From Bradyrhizobium sp. WSM1743 (GTDB taxonomy: Bacteria > Pseudomonadota > Alphaproteobacteria > Rhizobiales > Xanthobacteraceae): 55,815 nt of DNA. The DNA is taken from contig NZ_AXAZ01000058.1 of assembly GCF_000473065.1 (NCBI RefSeq), forward strand, positions 1 to 55,815, written 5' to 3'. Under the pieces are notes generated by a model. That model did not search any database. It was given only the letters and a program-made list of their open reading frames with translations, and had not been told where the DNA came from. Made by a program: the position numbers and the translations under genes. This document shows positions 8,223 through 16,222 of the stretch, piece after piece (position 1 is the first letter of the stretch; each line of letters begins with the position of its first letter).

Positions 8223-8849
8223 ATGAGGGAAGCGTCATCTTTTCTGTGCCGCGCGGGCTCGCGCGTGCTGGCGGTCATGCTGCTGGCGGCTGCGACCGTG
8301 CTCGCCGGCTGCGCCGGCGGCAACGCGCCGAGCAACTCCTATGCGATGGCGCCGAGCGGCGGCAGCGGCGCGACGGTCGCCTTCGAATCGATCGACGGGC
8401 CGCCGCCGCAGGTGTTCGACCGCATGGTCGGCGTGCTCGACAGCGAATCCAAGCTGCGCAGCCTGTCCGTCGTCTCCCGCGAGGGCACGGCCGCCTACCG
8501 CGTGCGCAGCTACCTCTCCGCCCAGGTGGTGCGCGGCAAGACCGTGATCGCCTGGGTCTGGGACGTCTATGACGCCAACCAGCAGCGGGCGCTGCGCCTG
8601 TCCGGCGAGGAACCGACCTCGGCCAAGGGCGGTCGCGACGCGACGCGTGACGCCTGGGCGGCTGCCGACGACCTCGTGCTGCGGAAGATCGCCCAGGCCG
8701 GATTCAGCGGACTTTCCAACATGATCAATGGGACGCCGGATGCACCTGGCGCGGCTCCCGGCCTGCGGGGGCCGGCGGTCGCGAGCGTGATCAAGGAGGC
8801 CCCAGTGCCTGATATGCTGACCTCGGCGCTCGGCTATGCGGAGCGATGA
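8223..8849 (+). CDS. Putative lipoprotein of unknown function
   Basis: The 208-residue protein has a basic N-terminus, a hydrophobic stretch and the lipobox LAGC (cysteine about residue 29), so it should be lipidated and anchored in an envelope membrane. The mature part has no motif I recognise. It contains the phrases YRVRSYLSAQ and VWDVYDANQQRALR, which suggest one compact globular domain. It stands alone between pgeF and prs. Confidence 0.8.
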   Translation: MREASSFLCRAGSRVLAVMLLAAATVLAGCAGGNAPSNSYAMAPSGGSGATVAFESIDGPPPQVFDRMVGVLDSESKLRSLSVVSREGTAAYRVRSYLSAQVVRGKTVIAWVWDVYDANQQRALRLSGEEPTSAKGGRDATRDAWAAADDLVLRKIAQAGFSGLSNMINGTPDAPGAAPGLRGPAVASVIKEAPVPDMLTSALGYAER

Positions 8850-9044
8850 CCCCCGCTAAACCACGGGCTCAAGTTGCGGCCAAGCCGTTGGCCCGACTCA
8901 GGATTTTCAAAGGGAAAACGTAGCATCCCGGGTTGCCATTTGAGCCCGCGGCCTGATATTTCCTCGCCCGTCGTAACCGTGCTGCCAGTGGGTATTCGTG
9001 GGATGTTGAACGTCGTATCCAGCAAAGCGCGGGAGGAAGCGTCC

Positions 9045-9998
9045 ATGTCGGCCAAAAACGGCTCCATCAAGCTTGTCGCCGGCAACTCCAATCCGGCTCT
9101 TGCCCAGGCCATCGCGCAGGGCCTCCACATGCCGCTGACCAAAGCGGTGGTCCGGCGCTTCGCCGACATGGAGATCTTCGTCGAGGTCCAGGAGAACATC
9201 CGCGGCTCGGATGCCTTCATCATCCAGTCGACCTCGTTTCCGGCGAACGACAATCTGATGGAGCTCCTGATCATCACCGACGCGCTGCGCCGCTCCTCGG
9301 CGCGCCGCATCACCGCAGTGATTCCCTATTTCGGCTATGCCAGGCAGGATCGCCGCTCTGGCTCGCGCACGCCGATCTCGGCCAAGCTCGTCGCCAATCT
9401 GATCACCCATGCCGGTGTCGACCGCGTCATGACGCTCGACCTGCATGCCGGCCAGATCCAGGGCTTCTTCGATATCCCAACCGACAATTTGTTCGCTGCC
9501 CCCCTGATGGTGCGCGACATTCGCGAACGTTTCGACCTCGGCAAGGTGATGGTGGTCTCGCCCGACGTCGGCGGCGTGGCCCGCGCCCGCGGCCTTGCGA
9601 AGCGCATCAACACCCCGCTCGCGATCGTCGACAAGCGCCGTGAGCGTCCGGGTGAATCCGAAGTCATGAACGTGATCGGCGACGTCTCCGGGTATAGCTG
9701 TATCCTTGTCGACGACATCGTCGATTCCGGCGGCACGCTGGTCAACGCGGCCGACGCGCTGATCGCCAAGGGTGCCAAGGACGTCTACGCCTACATCACC
9801 CACGGCGTGCTCTCCGGCGGCGCTGCCGCCCGCATCTCCGGCTCGAGGCTGAAGGAGCTCGTCATCACCGACTCGATCCTGCCGACCGAGGCGGTGACCA
9901 AGGCGCCGAACATCCGCACCCTGCCGATCGCCAGCCTGATCTCGGACGCGATCGCGCGCACCGCGGCGGAAGAGTCGGTGTCGAGCCTGTTCGACTAG
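9045..9998 (+). CDS. prs: Ribose-phosphate pyrophosphokinase
   Basis: The 317-residue enzyme makes PRPP from ribose 5-phosphate and ATP. The start MSAKNGSIKLVAG at 9045 has a strong GGGAGGAAG site upstream; the frame is open further back but the family begins here. Recognisable blocks are FADMEIFVE, YFGYARQDRR (flexible and ATP-binding region), DLHAGQIQGFFD (metal site) and DDIVDSGGTL (PRPP-binding loop). Length is normal. PRPP feeds purD and hisS-related metabolism elsewhere in the window. Confidence 0.98.
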   Translation: MSAKNGSIKLVAGNSNPALAQAIAQGLHMPLTKAVVRRFADMEIFVEVQENIRGSDAFIIQSTSFPANDNLMELLIITDALRRSSARRITAVIPYFGYARQDRRSGSRTPISAKLVANLITHAGVDRVMTLDLHAGQIQGFFDIPTDNLFAAPLMVRDIRERFDLGKVMVVSPDVGGVARARGLAKRINTPLAIVDKRRERPGESEVMNVIGDVSGYSCILVDDIVDSGGTLVNAADALIAKGAKDVYAYITHGVLSGGAAARISGSRLKELVITDSILPTEAVTKAPNIRTLPIASLISDAIARTAAEESVSSLFD

Positions 9999-10006
9999 CC
10001 ATTGAC

Positions 10007-10106
10007 GTCATTCCGGGGCGGCGCGTCAGCGCCGAACCCGGAATCTCGAGATTCTCAGGTGCGCAATTGCGCACCATAGTTCTCGCTTCGCGAGCCCCGG
10101 AATGAC
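10007..10106. repeat. Extragenic palindromic repeat, family C
   Basis: The ends GTCATTCCGGGG and CCCCGGAATGAC are perfect reverse complements, and the interior holds AATCTCGAGATT and GCGCAATTGCGC palindromes. Related copies are at 15361-15464 and 22846-22929. It lies between the convergent prs and ribH genes. Confidence 0.85.
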
Positions 10107-10114
10107 TTCGGGCC

Positions 10115-10675
10115 CTACCCTACGATCCCCGCCGCGACCTGGCCGCGCAGGCGCTCCAGGCCGAGCAACGTCTCCGCACAGGCTGCCGCGACCTCGACAC
10201 CCTTGATCGCAAAGTGCTTGCGGAAGAAGTCGTAGTGCACCTCGGTCTCGTGGAATTGCTGCGGCGTGAGCACGGCCGAGAACACCGGCACCTCGGTGCG
10301 GAGCTGCACGTCCATCAGCGCCTTGATCACGGTGTCGGCGACGAATTCGTGGCGGTAGATGCCGCCGTCGACGACGAGGCCGGCGGCGACGATCGCGGTG
10401 TAGCGCCGCGTCTTGGCGAGGACCTGGGCGTGCAGCGGGATCTCGAACGAGCCCGGCACCTCGAACACGTCGACATGGGTGAGGTGCCGCGCCTCCGCCT
10501 CCTTCAGGAAGGCGATCCGAGCCTCCGCGACCACCTCGCGGTGCCAGCAGGCCTGCACGAAGGCCACTCGCTGCGGCTTGGCGAAGCGCGGATGGTCGGG
10601 CGCCGGGTCCTGTGGAACCGGCGGTTGGGTGGGCTGGGAGGTTTCGGTTTGGGGATCTTGCAACATCTGATTCAT
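10115..10675 (-). CDS. ribH: 6,7-dimethyl-8-ribityllumazine synthase (RibH2 type)
   Basis: The protein is 186 residues from ATG 10675; another ATG lies three codons in. The first 40 residues are Pro/Gln-rich and probably disordered. The catalytic domain has VPGSFEIPL, VVDGGIYRHEFVADTV (His of the active site) and VFSAVLTPQQFHE. It condenses the pyrimidine intermediate with dihydroxybutanone phosphate to give lumazine, the riboflavin precursor. The sequence resembles the RibH2 isozyme of rhizobia and Brucella, which is typically under FMN riboswitch control, as here. Confidence 0.93.
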   Translation of the reverse strand: MNQMLQDPQTETSQPTQPPVPQDPAPDHPRFAKPQRVAFVQACWHREVVAEARIAFLKEAEARHLTHVDVFEVPGSFEIPLHAQVLAKTRRYTAIVAAGLVVDGGIYRHEFVADTVIKALMDVQLRTEVPVFSAVLTPQQFHETEVHYDFFRKHFAIKGVEVAAACAETLLGLERLRGQVAAGIVG

Positions 10676-10759
10676 GGCTTTCCTCGGTTTAAGGACCAGA
10701 ATCAGGGCACACGGAACGACAAACAGCCGCATCCTCGCGATGCGTCTGCCACCGACCGT

Positions 10760-10912
10760 TCTCTTTCATCCGGACTTTGACCGTCGGCTTCGGAGTTGCA
10801 CCGAATCTGCTGACCCTTCCCTTCGGGATACCCCTCACGGAAGGCGCTCGCGGGCTTAGGCCTTTCGGCCCTTACCGCCGGTGGGGACTTTCACCCCGCC
10901 CTGAGAACATCG
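10760..10912 (-). promoter_or_regulatory. FMN riboswitch (RFN element) upstream of ribH
   Basis: Read on the minus strand, the conserved blocks appear in order: TCTCAGGGCGGGGTGAAA, CCCCACCGGCGGTAA, AGCCCGCGAGCG, CAGATTCGGTGCAACTCCG and AGTCCGGATGAAAGAG. This is the classic RFN aptamer. It lies about 85 bases upstream of the ribH start on the same strand, so FMN is expected to repress ribH. The few bases between aptamer and gene leave room for translational control; no clear poly-T terminator is visible. Confidence 0.96.
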
Positions 10913-11317
10913 GCCGTCCGGAATGAACGGCCTGCGAGGAAATATGCCGCCGGCGAGCAGTCGCGGCAAGCGCGTTCCGCATGGGCAAAGCGCATGGTCC
11001 CATGCCCTCGCGGCGGCCCGGGCCTCGTGGGACGGAATTTCCGGTGAGCGCCTTTGGGGAATCCGATTCCGGTTTGTTCTCACCGTTAAGAATTGTGGCG
11101 GAGATGAGCTGTGGACGAACGAGTCCTGGCTTGTGGACGGACTCGGGACCCCGTTGCGCAGATTCCGCAAATCACATCACTTGATCCGCGACAGGCCCGC
11201 GCTGATCCGAGGGATCGTAAGACTCCGAGGGGACGCCGTAGCGACGTTTAGGGAGCGCGCGCCGGGCCCAACCGCGTGCGTATCAAAGACAACAAGAAGG
11301 CAAGAGGTCGAGACGGC
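10913..11317. other. Intergenic region between ribH leader and ybjN-type gene
   Basis: About 400 bases that must hold the promoter of the ribH leader (minus strand) and that of the downstream plus-strand gene. I see a small palindrome, GGAATCCGATTCC, near 11059 but no convincing gene, and the open frames here do not look like protein. Confidence 0.4.
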
Positions 11318-11818
11318 ATGTCCCTGCTCGAAGGCACTATCGATTCCAGGAACCATCCGCTCGCGGTGGTCGAGGACATCGCTGCCAGCAACAACTGGCC
11401 GTTCGAACGCTCCGGCGAAGACGAACTCACGATTGTCTCGAAGGGACAATGGACCGACTACCAGCTCTCCTTCACCTGGATGGGCGAGATCGAGGCGCTG
11501 CATCTGGCCTGCGCCTTCGACATGAAGATTCCACTGCCGCGCCGGAGCGAGGTGCAGCGGCTCGTCGCCGCCGTGAACGAGCAGCTGTGGGTCGGCCATT
11601 TCGATTTGTGGACCAACACCGGCTTGATCATGCACCGCCAGGCTTTGGTGCTGCCGGGCGGCCTCACCGCCTCGACCGCGCAGTGCGAAGCTATGCTCGC
11701 CGGCGCCATCCACGCCTGCGAGCGCTATTTCCCCGCGTTCCAGTTCGTGGTGTGGGCCGGCAAGACCACCGCGCAGGCCATGGACGCAGCGATGTTCGAC
11801 ACGGTGGGCGAGGCGTAA
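11318..11818 (+). CDS. YbjN domain-containing protein
   Basis: The 166-residue protein starts MSLLEGTIDSRNHPL. The YbjN fold (related to type III secretion chaperones) spans most of it, with the conserved NNWPFERSGEDEL, LHLACAFDMKIP and NEQLWVGHFDLW segments. Its biochemical role is unknown; YbjN in Escherichia coli affects stress and motility gene expression. It is usually found next to proC in this group, as here. Confidence 0.85.
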   Translation: MSLLEGTIDSRNHPLAVVEDIAASNNWPFERSGEDELTIVSKGQWTDYQLSFTWMGEIEALHLACAFDMKIPLPRRSEVQRLVAAVNEQLWVGHFDLWTNTGLIMHRQALVLPGGLTASTAQCEAMLAGAIHACERYFPAFQFVVWAGKTTAQAMDAAMFDTVGEA

Positions 11819-11858
11819 CATTGCCTGAGAAGTGAGGGAGCCGCCGCCCCCTCGCCAC

Positions 11859-12002
11859 GTCGTCCCGGACAAGCGCGCCTAAAGCGCGTGCAGATCCGGG
11901 ATCCATACCGCGTGATATCCCTTGTGGCACGCGGCTTGTTGCTGACACCTCCATCCGTTAAGACCACTTGTGGTTATGGGTCCCCGCTTTCGCGGGGACG
12001 AC
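11859..12002. repeat. Extragenic palindromic repeat, family B
   Basis: Starts CGTCGTCCCGGACAAGCGCG and ends CCCGCTTTCGCGGGGACGAC, with GATCCGGGATCCATA inside. The same opening block recurs at 13256. It runs right up to the proC start and makes upstream in-frame start codons there unreliable. Confidence 0.75.
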
Positions 12003-12014
12003 AGCGAGTTTGTG

Positions 12015-12851
12015 GTGACCACAGTGGCCGACAACAACCCCCTCCAAAACATCACCGGCACCATCCTGCTCGCCGGCGCCGGCAAGATGGGCGGCGCGAT
12101 GCTGACCGGATGGCTTGCGGGCGGGCTCGATCCGCGCCGCGTCGCGGTGATCGATCCGCACATTGCGCCCGAGATCTCCGCGCTGGCCGCCAAGGGCGTC
12201 GCGCTCAATCCCGACGTGACGACCGCCGGCGCGATCGACACGCTGGTCGTCGCGGTGAAGCCGCAGATGTTCCGCGAGGCCGGCGCCAAGCTGAAGCCGT
12301 TCGTCTCGGACAAGACCTCGGTGGTCTCGATCATGGCGGGCACCACGATCGCCTCGCTTGAAGAGGTCTGCGGCGGGGCCGTGGTGCGCGCAATGCCGAA
12401 CACGCCGGCCGCGATCGGCCGGGGCATCACCGTCGCCGTTGCGGCGAACAATGTCAGCCCCGCGCAGCGCGCGGTGGCCGATGCGCTGCTGCGCGCCACC
12501 GGCTCGGTGGAATGGGTCGACGACGAAGGCCTGATGGATGCGGTGACCGCCGTCTCCGGCTCGGGGCCAGCCTACGTGTTCCTGCTCGCCGAGGAGCTGG
12601 CGCGGGCCGGCGTCGAAGCGGGATTACCCGAGGCGCTGGCGACGAAGCTCGCCCGCGAGACCGTCGCCGGCTCCGGCGAGCTGCTGCACCGCTCGGAGCT
12701 GCCCTCCAGCACGCTGCGCCAGAACGTCACCTCGCCCGGCGGCACCACCGCCGCAGCGCTCGGCGTGCTGATGGGCGAACCGGGGTTGCGCGATCTCATG
12801 ATCCGCGCGATTGCCGCGGCGACGAAGCGGTCGAAGGAATTGGCGAAGTAG
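12015..12851 (+). CDS. proC: Pyrroline-5-carboxylate reductase
   Basis: The 278-residue enzyme reduces pyrroline-5-carboxylate to proline with NAD(P)H. The Rossmann motif LLAGAGKMGGAM lies near the N-terminus, followed by AVKPQM, RAMPNTPA and the C-terminal signature region ETVAGSGELLHR...TSPGGTTAAAL. Several GTG codons (12012, 12015, 12024) could start it; upstream ATGs fall in the repeat. Its last 56 bases overlap the end of the convergent thioesterase gene. Confidence 0.93.
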   Translation: MTTVADNNPLQNITGTILLAGAGKMGGAMLTGWLAGGLDPRRVAVIDPHIAPEISALAAKGVALNPDVTTAGAIDTLVVAVKPQMFREAGAKLKPFVSDKTSVVSIMAGTTIASLEEVCGGAVVRAMPNTPAAIGRGITVAVAANNVSPAQRAVADALLRATGSVEWVDDEGLMDAVTAVSGSGPAYVFLLAEELARAGVEAGLPEALATKLARETVAGSGELLHRSELPSSTLRQNVTSPGGTTAAALGVLMGEPGLRDLMIRAIAAATKRSKELAK

Positions 12852-13242
12852 CGGCTCCCAGCCGCTTGTTGAACATCTCGACATTGACGAGTCCGCGCGC
12901 GTGGCGGCCCTCGCCGAGCTTGCGCGTGCCCTCGAATGCCTCGACCTCGAAGCGGATGACGCGGCGCTCGACGGCGACCACCTTTGCCGTGGTCCGCACC
13001 GTTGCGCCGACGAGCGCAGCGGCAAGATGGCGGATGTCGACCTCGGTGCCAACCGTGACCCAGCCTGGCTGAAGCGCGGCGCGGATCGCATCGCCCGATG
13101 CCATCTCCATTTCCAGGATCATCATCGGCGTCGCATAAACAAAAGGCATGCCGGGCACGAAATGCCCGACCGTGCGCTCCACCGGGACCACCAGCGTGCG
13201 CTCGGCACTCATGCCGATCGTGATGAAGTCGCGTGCGTCCAT
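12796..13242 (-). CDS. FlK-type (fluoroacetyl-CoA-thioesterase-like) hotdog thioesterase
   Basis: The protein is 148 residues from ATG 13242; an alternative start is ATG 13212. Thr38 (YATP), Glu46 (MEMAS) and His72 (DIRHLA) have spacings of 8 and 26, exactly those of the Thr42-Glu50-His76 triad of FlK. Many bacteria carry FlK-like thioesterases of unknown substrate, so hydrolysis of fluoroacetyl-CoA itself is not implied. The last 19 codons lie antisense inside the proC 3' end and are probably a non-essential tail. Confidence 0.82.
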   Translation of the reverse strand: MDARDFITIGMSAERTLVVPVERTVGHFVPGMPFVYATPMMILEMEMASGDAIRAALQPGWVTVGTEVDIRHLAAALVGATVRTTAKVVAVERRVIRFEVEAFEGTRKLGEGRHARGLVNVEMFNKRLGAATSPIPSTASSPRQSRGS

Positions 13243-13255
13243 GGTGCTTGCTCAG

Positions 13256-13412
13256 TGTCGTCCCGGACAAGCGCGCCCTAAGCGCGCGCCGATCCGGGAC
13301 CCATAACCACAGGACATCGTGGTTACGGGGACTCGGAGTTACCGCTTCACCCCACGACCACTTCCTGTGGTTATAGCTCCCGGATCTGCGCTGACGCTTG
13401 TCCGGGACGACA
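13256..13412. repeat. Extragenic palindromic repeat, family B, with perfect 18-bp arms
   Basis: Bases 13256-13273 are the exact reverse complement of 13395-13412. Inside, ATAACCACAGGA and TCCTGTGGTTAT form a second nested inverted pair. It lies between the thioesterase start and the tautomerase end, both on the minus strand. Confidence 0.85.
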
Positions 13413-13437
13413 GCGGCGTTTGCGGCAACGGCGCTGG

Positions 13438-13641
13438 CTACTTCTTCGCCGCCGCCGCGCGCTCCACGAACGTCTTGCCGCCCTTCATCTTGTGGCGCAG
13501 CGGGGCTTCGTTGATCTGGATGACGACGGCATCGGCATCGACGCCGAGATTCTTCACCAGTGCCTGGGTGATGTCGCGCATCATGCCGGCCTTCTGCTCG
13601 TCGGTGCGGCCTTCGGCCATGCTGATGGTGATCTCAGGCAT
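13438..13641 (-). CDS. 4-oxalocrotonate tautomerase family protein
   Basis: The 67-residue protein starts MPEITISMAEGRT. After removal of Met the N-terminal Pro1 would be the catalytic base, as in all 4-oxalocrotonate tautomerases. The KAGMMRDITQALV helix and the INEAPL segment fit the family. The substrate is unknown. The frame extends upstream to 13713, but that would bury the essential proline, so the start at 13641 is well supported. Confidence 0.9.
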   Translation of the reverse strand: MPEITISMAEGRTDEQKAGMMRDITQALVKNLGVDADAVVIQINEAPLRHKMKGGKTFVERAAAAKK

Positions 13642-13741
13642 TTTTCTCTCCCTTGCGGCCGAACACCGGCCATTGACGGTCGCCATCAAACAAGACGTGG
13701 ATGCCCGGGACAAGCCCGGGCACGACGCTGCCTGCGAATAG

Positions 13742-15307
13742 CTAGCCCCAGCTCACGTCATGGCGCGCCAAGACCTCGCGCACCTTGGCGACGAGGTCGG
13801 CCTCGCTGCACGAGAACTGCGCCGGGCGGGTCTCGCGCCATTCCTGGTTGGAGGCGATCGCGGCGGCCGCCTTGGCGCCCTCGATCAGATCTTTGACCTG
13901 CACTTCGCCGCGCGCCTTCTCATCCGAGCCCTGGATGATGACGCAAGGTGAGTTGCGGCGATCGGCATATTTGAGCTGGTTGCCCATGTTCTTGGGATTG
14001 CCGAGATAGAGCTCGGCGCGGATGCCGGCGGTGCGCAAGCTCGCCACCATCTTCTGGTAGTCGGCGACGCGGTCGCGGTCGAACACGGTGACGACGACGG
14101 GGCCGAACTCCGGCCGCGTGTCGAGCTTGCCGAGCAGCGTCAGCGCGGCCTGCAAGCGCGATACGCCGATCGAGAATCCGGTCGCTGGCACCGGCTCGCC
14201 GCGGAAGCGCGAGACGAGGCCGTCATAGCGGCCGCCGCCGCCGACCGAGCCGAAGCGCACCGGGCGGCCCTTCTCGTCCTTGGTGTCGAGCAGCAGTTCG
14301 ACCTCGTAGACGGGGCCGGTGTAATATTCGAGACCGCGGACGACGGACGGATCGATGCGGATCTGGTCAACGCCGTAGCCGGACTTGCGGAATAGAGTTC
14401 GCATATATTCAAGTTCTTCCCACCCTTCCATTGCGATGGGTGAGCCAGCGTAAAACGATCCCTGCTCTGGGATCATAAACGCGTCCTGATCAATATTTTG
14501 GGGGGCTAAGAATTCACTCTCTTTTCCAGCAGCTAGGTCGTTCGAAGTACCGACAGCCTTCTCAACGAACTCGGCTAGCAGAGAGATTTGCTCTGGACTC
14601 AATTCAGCGCCCTTAGTGAAATCTCCGCTTTCGTCCCTGCGACCGCTACCCAAGAGCTGCTTGACGCCTTCGACGCCCAAGCGATCTAGTTTGTCGATCG
14701 CTCTCAGCACGATAAGGCGTTTTCCGACATTGTCAGCGCCTCCAAGACCGGCAACTTCCAGCACACCGTCTAGCACCTTGCGGTTGTTCACTTTCACCAC
14801 ATAGGCGCCGCGCGGGATGCCGAGCGCCTCCATGGTGTCCGCGGCCATCATGCACATCTCGGCGTCCGCCGCCGGCGTGGCCGAACCAACCGTATCGGCA
14901 TCGAACTGCATGAACTGGCGGAAGCGGCCGGGGCCGGGCTTCTCGTTGCGGAACACGTAGCCGGCGCGGTAGCTGCGGTAGGGCTTTGGCAGCGTGTCGA
15001 AATTCTCGGCGACGTAGCGGGCCAGCGGCGCGGTCAGATCGTAGCGCAGGCTGATCCATTGCTCGTCGTCGTCCTGGAACGAGAACACGCCCTCATTCGG
15101 GCGGTCCTGGTCGGGCAGGAACTTGCCGAGCGCGTCGGTGTATTCCATCGCCGGCGTCTCCACCGGCTCGAAGCCATAGAGCTCGTAGACGGCGCGGATC
15201 TTCTCGACCATCTCGCGCGTCGCCCGGATCGCTGAGGGGTCGCGATCCTCGAGCCCGCGCGGCAGGCGCGCCTTCAGTTTCTGGGGTTTTTTGGGTTTCT
15301 CGGCCAT
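13742..15307 (-). CDS. hisS: Histidyl-tRNA synthetase, with a compositionally foreign internal segment
   Basis: The 521-residue class II synthetase charges tRNA-His. Visible motifs are SLRYDLTAPLARY (motif 1/2 region), YRAGYVFRNEKPGPGRFRQF (motif 2), VRGLEYYTGPVYE (histidine A) and GSVGGGGRYDGL (motif 3 region), then an anticodon-binding domain. Residues about 173-305 (14395-14790) are encoded with roughly 50 percent GC and rare codons such as TTA, CTA, AGA, AGG and ACT, unlike the rest of the gene. That segment lies between motif 2 and the histidine A motif, the position of the HisRS insertion domain. The frame is intact, so the gene is probably functional. Confidence 0.96.
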   Translation of the reverse strand: MAEKPKKPQKLKARLPRGLEDRDPSAIRATREMVEKIRAVYELYGFEPVETPAMEYTDALGKFLPDQDRPNEGVFSFQDDDEQWISLRYDLTAPLARYVAENFDTLPKPYRSYRAGYVFRNEKPGPGRFRQFMQFDADTVGSATPAADAEMCMMAADTMEALGIPRGAYVVKVNNRKVLDGVLEVAGLGGADNVGKRLIVLRAIDKLDRLGVEGVKQLLGSGRRDESGDFTKGAELSPEQISLLAEFVEKAVGTSNDLAAGKESEFLAPQNIDQDAFMIPEQGSFYAGSPIAMEGWEELEYMRTLFRKSGYGVDQIRIDPSVVRGLEYYTGPVYEVELLLDTKDEKGRPVRFGSVGGGGRYDGLVSRFRGEPVPATGFSIGVSRLQAALTLLGKLDTRPEFGPVVVTVFDRDRVADYQKMVASLRTAGIRAELYLGNPKNMGNQLKYADRRNSPCVIIQGSDEKARGEVQVKDLIEGAKAAAAIASNQEWRETRPAQFSCSEADLVAKVREVLARHDVSWG

Positions 15308-15360
15308 GCGCGGCGTTTACCAGCCGGGGCGCGGGGCGGCAACCGGGGCTTAGGAGAAGC

Positions 15361-15464
15361 CGTCATTCCGGGGCGATGCGCAGCATCGAACCCGGAATCT
15401 CGAGATTCCCCGGTGCGCAATCGCGCACCTGAGGTCTGGTCCCTTCAGACCATCCCGGAATGAC
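15361..15464. repeat. Extragenic palindromic repeat, family C
   Basis: Starts CGTCATTCCGGGGCGATGCG and ends CCATCCCGGAATGACA, sharing AACCCGGAATCTCGAGATTC with the copies at 10007 and 22846. It separates hisS from the DUF2314 gene. Confidence 0.85.
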
Positions 15465-15474
15465 AACCCCACCC

Positions 15475-15999
15475 CTACGGCTGCTCCATCCTTGCCCTCA
15501 ACGCATCGGCGTCCGCCTTCGGCAGCGACTTCAGGGTCGGCTTGATGGTCTCGCCGCCGACGATCTTGCCGTTGCGCATGAACATCCAGTCTGAGATGTC
15601 GGCTTCGGTGAACTTCACCTGGTCGCCTGCCCGCCTGCCCGGCAGGTCGCGCGGCTCGTTGGCGAAGAAACCGGAATAGGCCCCGTCCGGCAGCTTCTTC
15701 ACCTCCGCGATCCAGATGTGCTCGCCGCCCTTGCGGGTCGAAAAGTGCACCTTCAAGGCATGCCCGGTCTCGGACGGCTTTGGCGCGTCATAGGAGGCCC
15801 AGAACGTAGAGAGCGTGCCGCGGGCGCGGGCAATCGCGGCGTTCATCTCGGGATCGGTGGTGCGCACGTTGACAACCGGCGAGTGGTCATCCGCTGCGAC
15901 CTCGTGCGTGGGGCCGATGGTCAGGATGCCGAAAACGGAGACGCCGGTAATGACGGCGAGAACCACCCATTTCATGGGCTGGGAGAGCTTGAATGCCAT
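15475..15999 (-). CDS. Exported DUF2314 (YegJ-like) protein
   Basis: The protein is 174 residues from ATG 15999; in-frame ATGs at 16044 and 16050 are alternatives. A hydrophobic segment (residues about 9-28, WVVLAVITGVSVFGILTIG) acts as a signal or anchor. The rest matches DUF2314: NAAIARARGTLSTFW, KVHFSTRKGGEHIWI and a final ISDWMFMRNGKIVGG block. The function of this family is unknown. The start is uncertain because no clear ribosome-binding site is seen at 15999. Confidence 0.8.
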   Translation of the reverse strand: MAFKLSQPMKWVVLAVITGVSVFGILTIGPTHEVAADDHSPVVNVRTTDPEMNAAIARARGTLSTFWASYDAPKPSETGHALKVHFSTRKGGEHIWIAEVKKLPDGAYSGFFANEPRDLPGRRAGDQVKFTEADISDWMFMRNGKIVGGETIKPTLKSLPKADADALRARMEQP

Positions 16000-16082
16000 G
16001 TTTGCGATGTCCGGGATGCTCGATGTCTCCTGGCTTTGTCGCATAGGCATGGCGGCGCGTTCATGGCGCCCAGTTTGGTTGC

Positions 16083-16216
16083 GTTCCCCGGATGCTGCGC
16101 GGCGCGCCGCCTCTTGGCGGCGTGATGCGCTGCTGATCCGGGGTCCATTGACGCTGAGATGGGTCCCGGCTCTGCGGCGCACCGCTGAAGAAGCGCTGCG
16201 CCGCGTCCGGGAGACG
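16083..16216. repeat. Extragenic palindromic repeat, family A
   Basis: Starts GTTCCCCGGATGCTGCGCGG and ends GCGCCGCGTCCGGGAGACGA, with GATCCGGGGTCCATTG and GGGTCCCGGCTCTGCG inside. It lies just beyond the ilvE stop and covers the far upstream part of the DUF2314 gene. Confidence 0.7.
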
Positions 16217-16222
16217 AGAATC

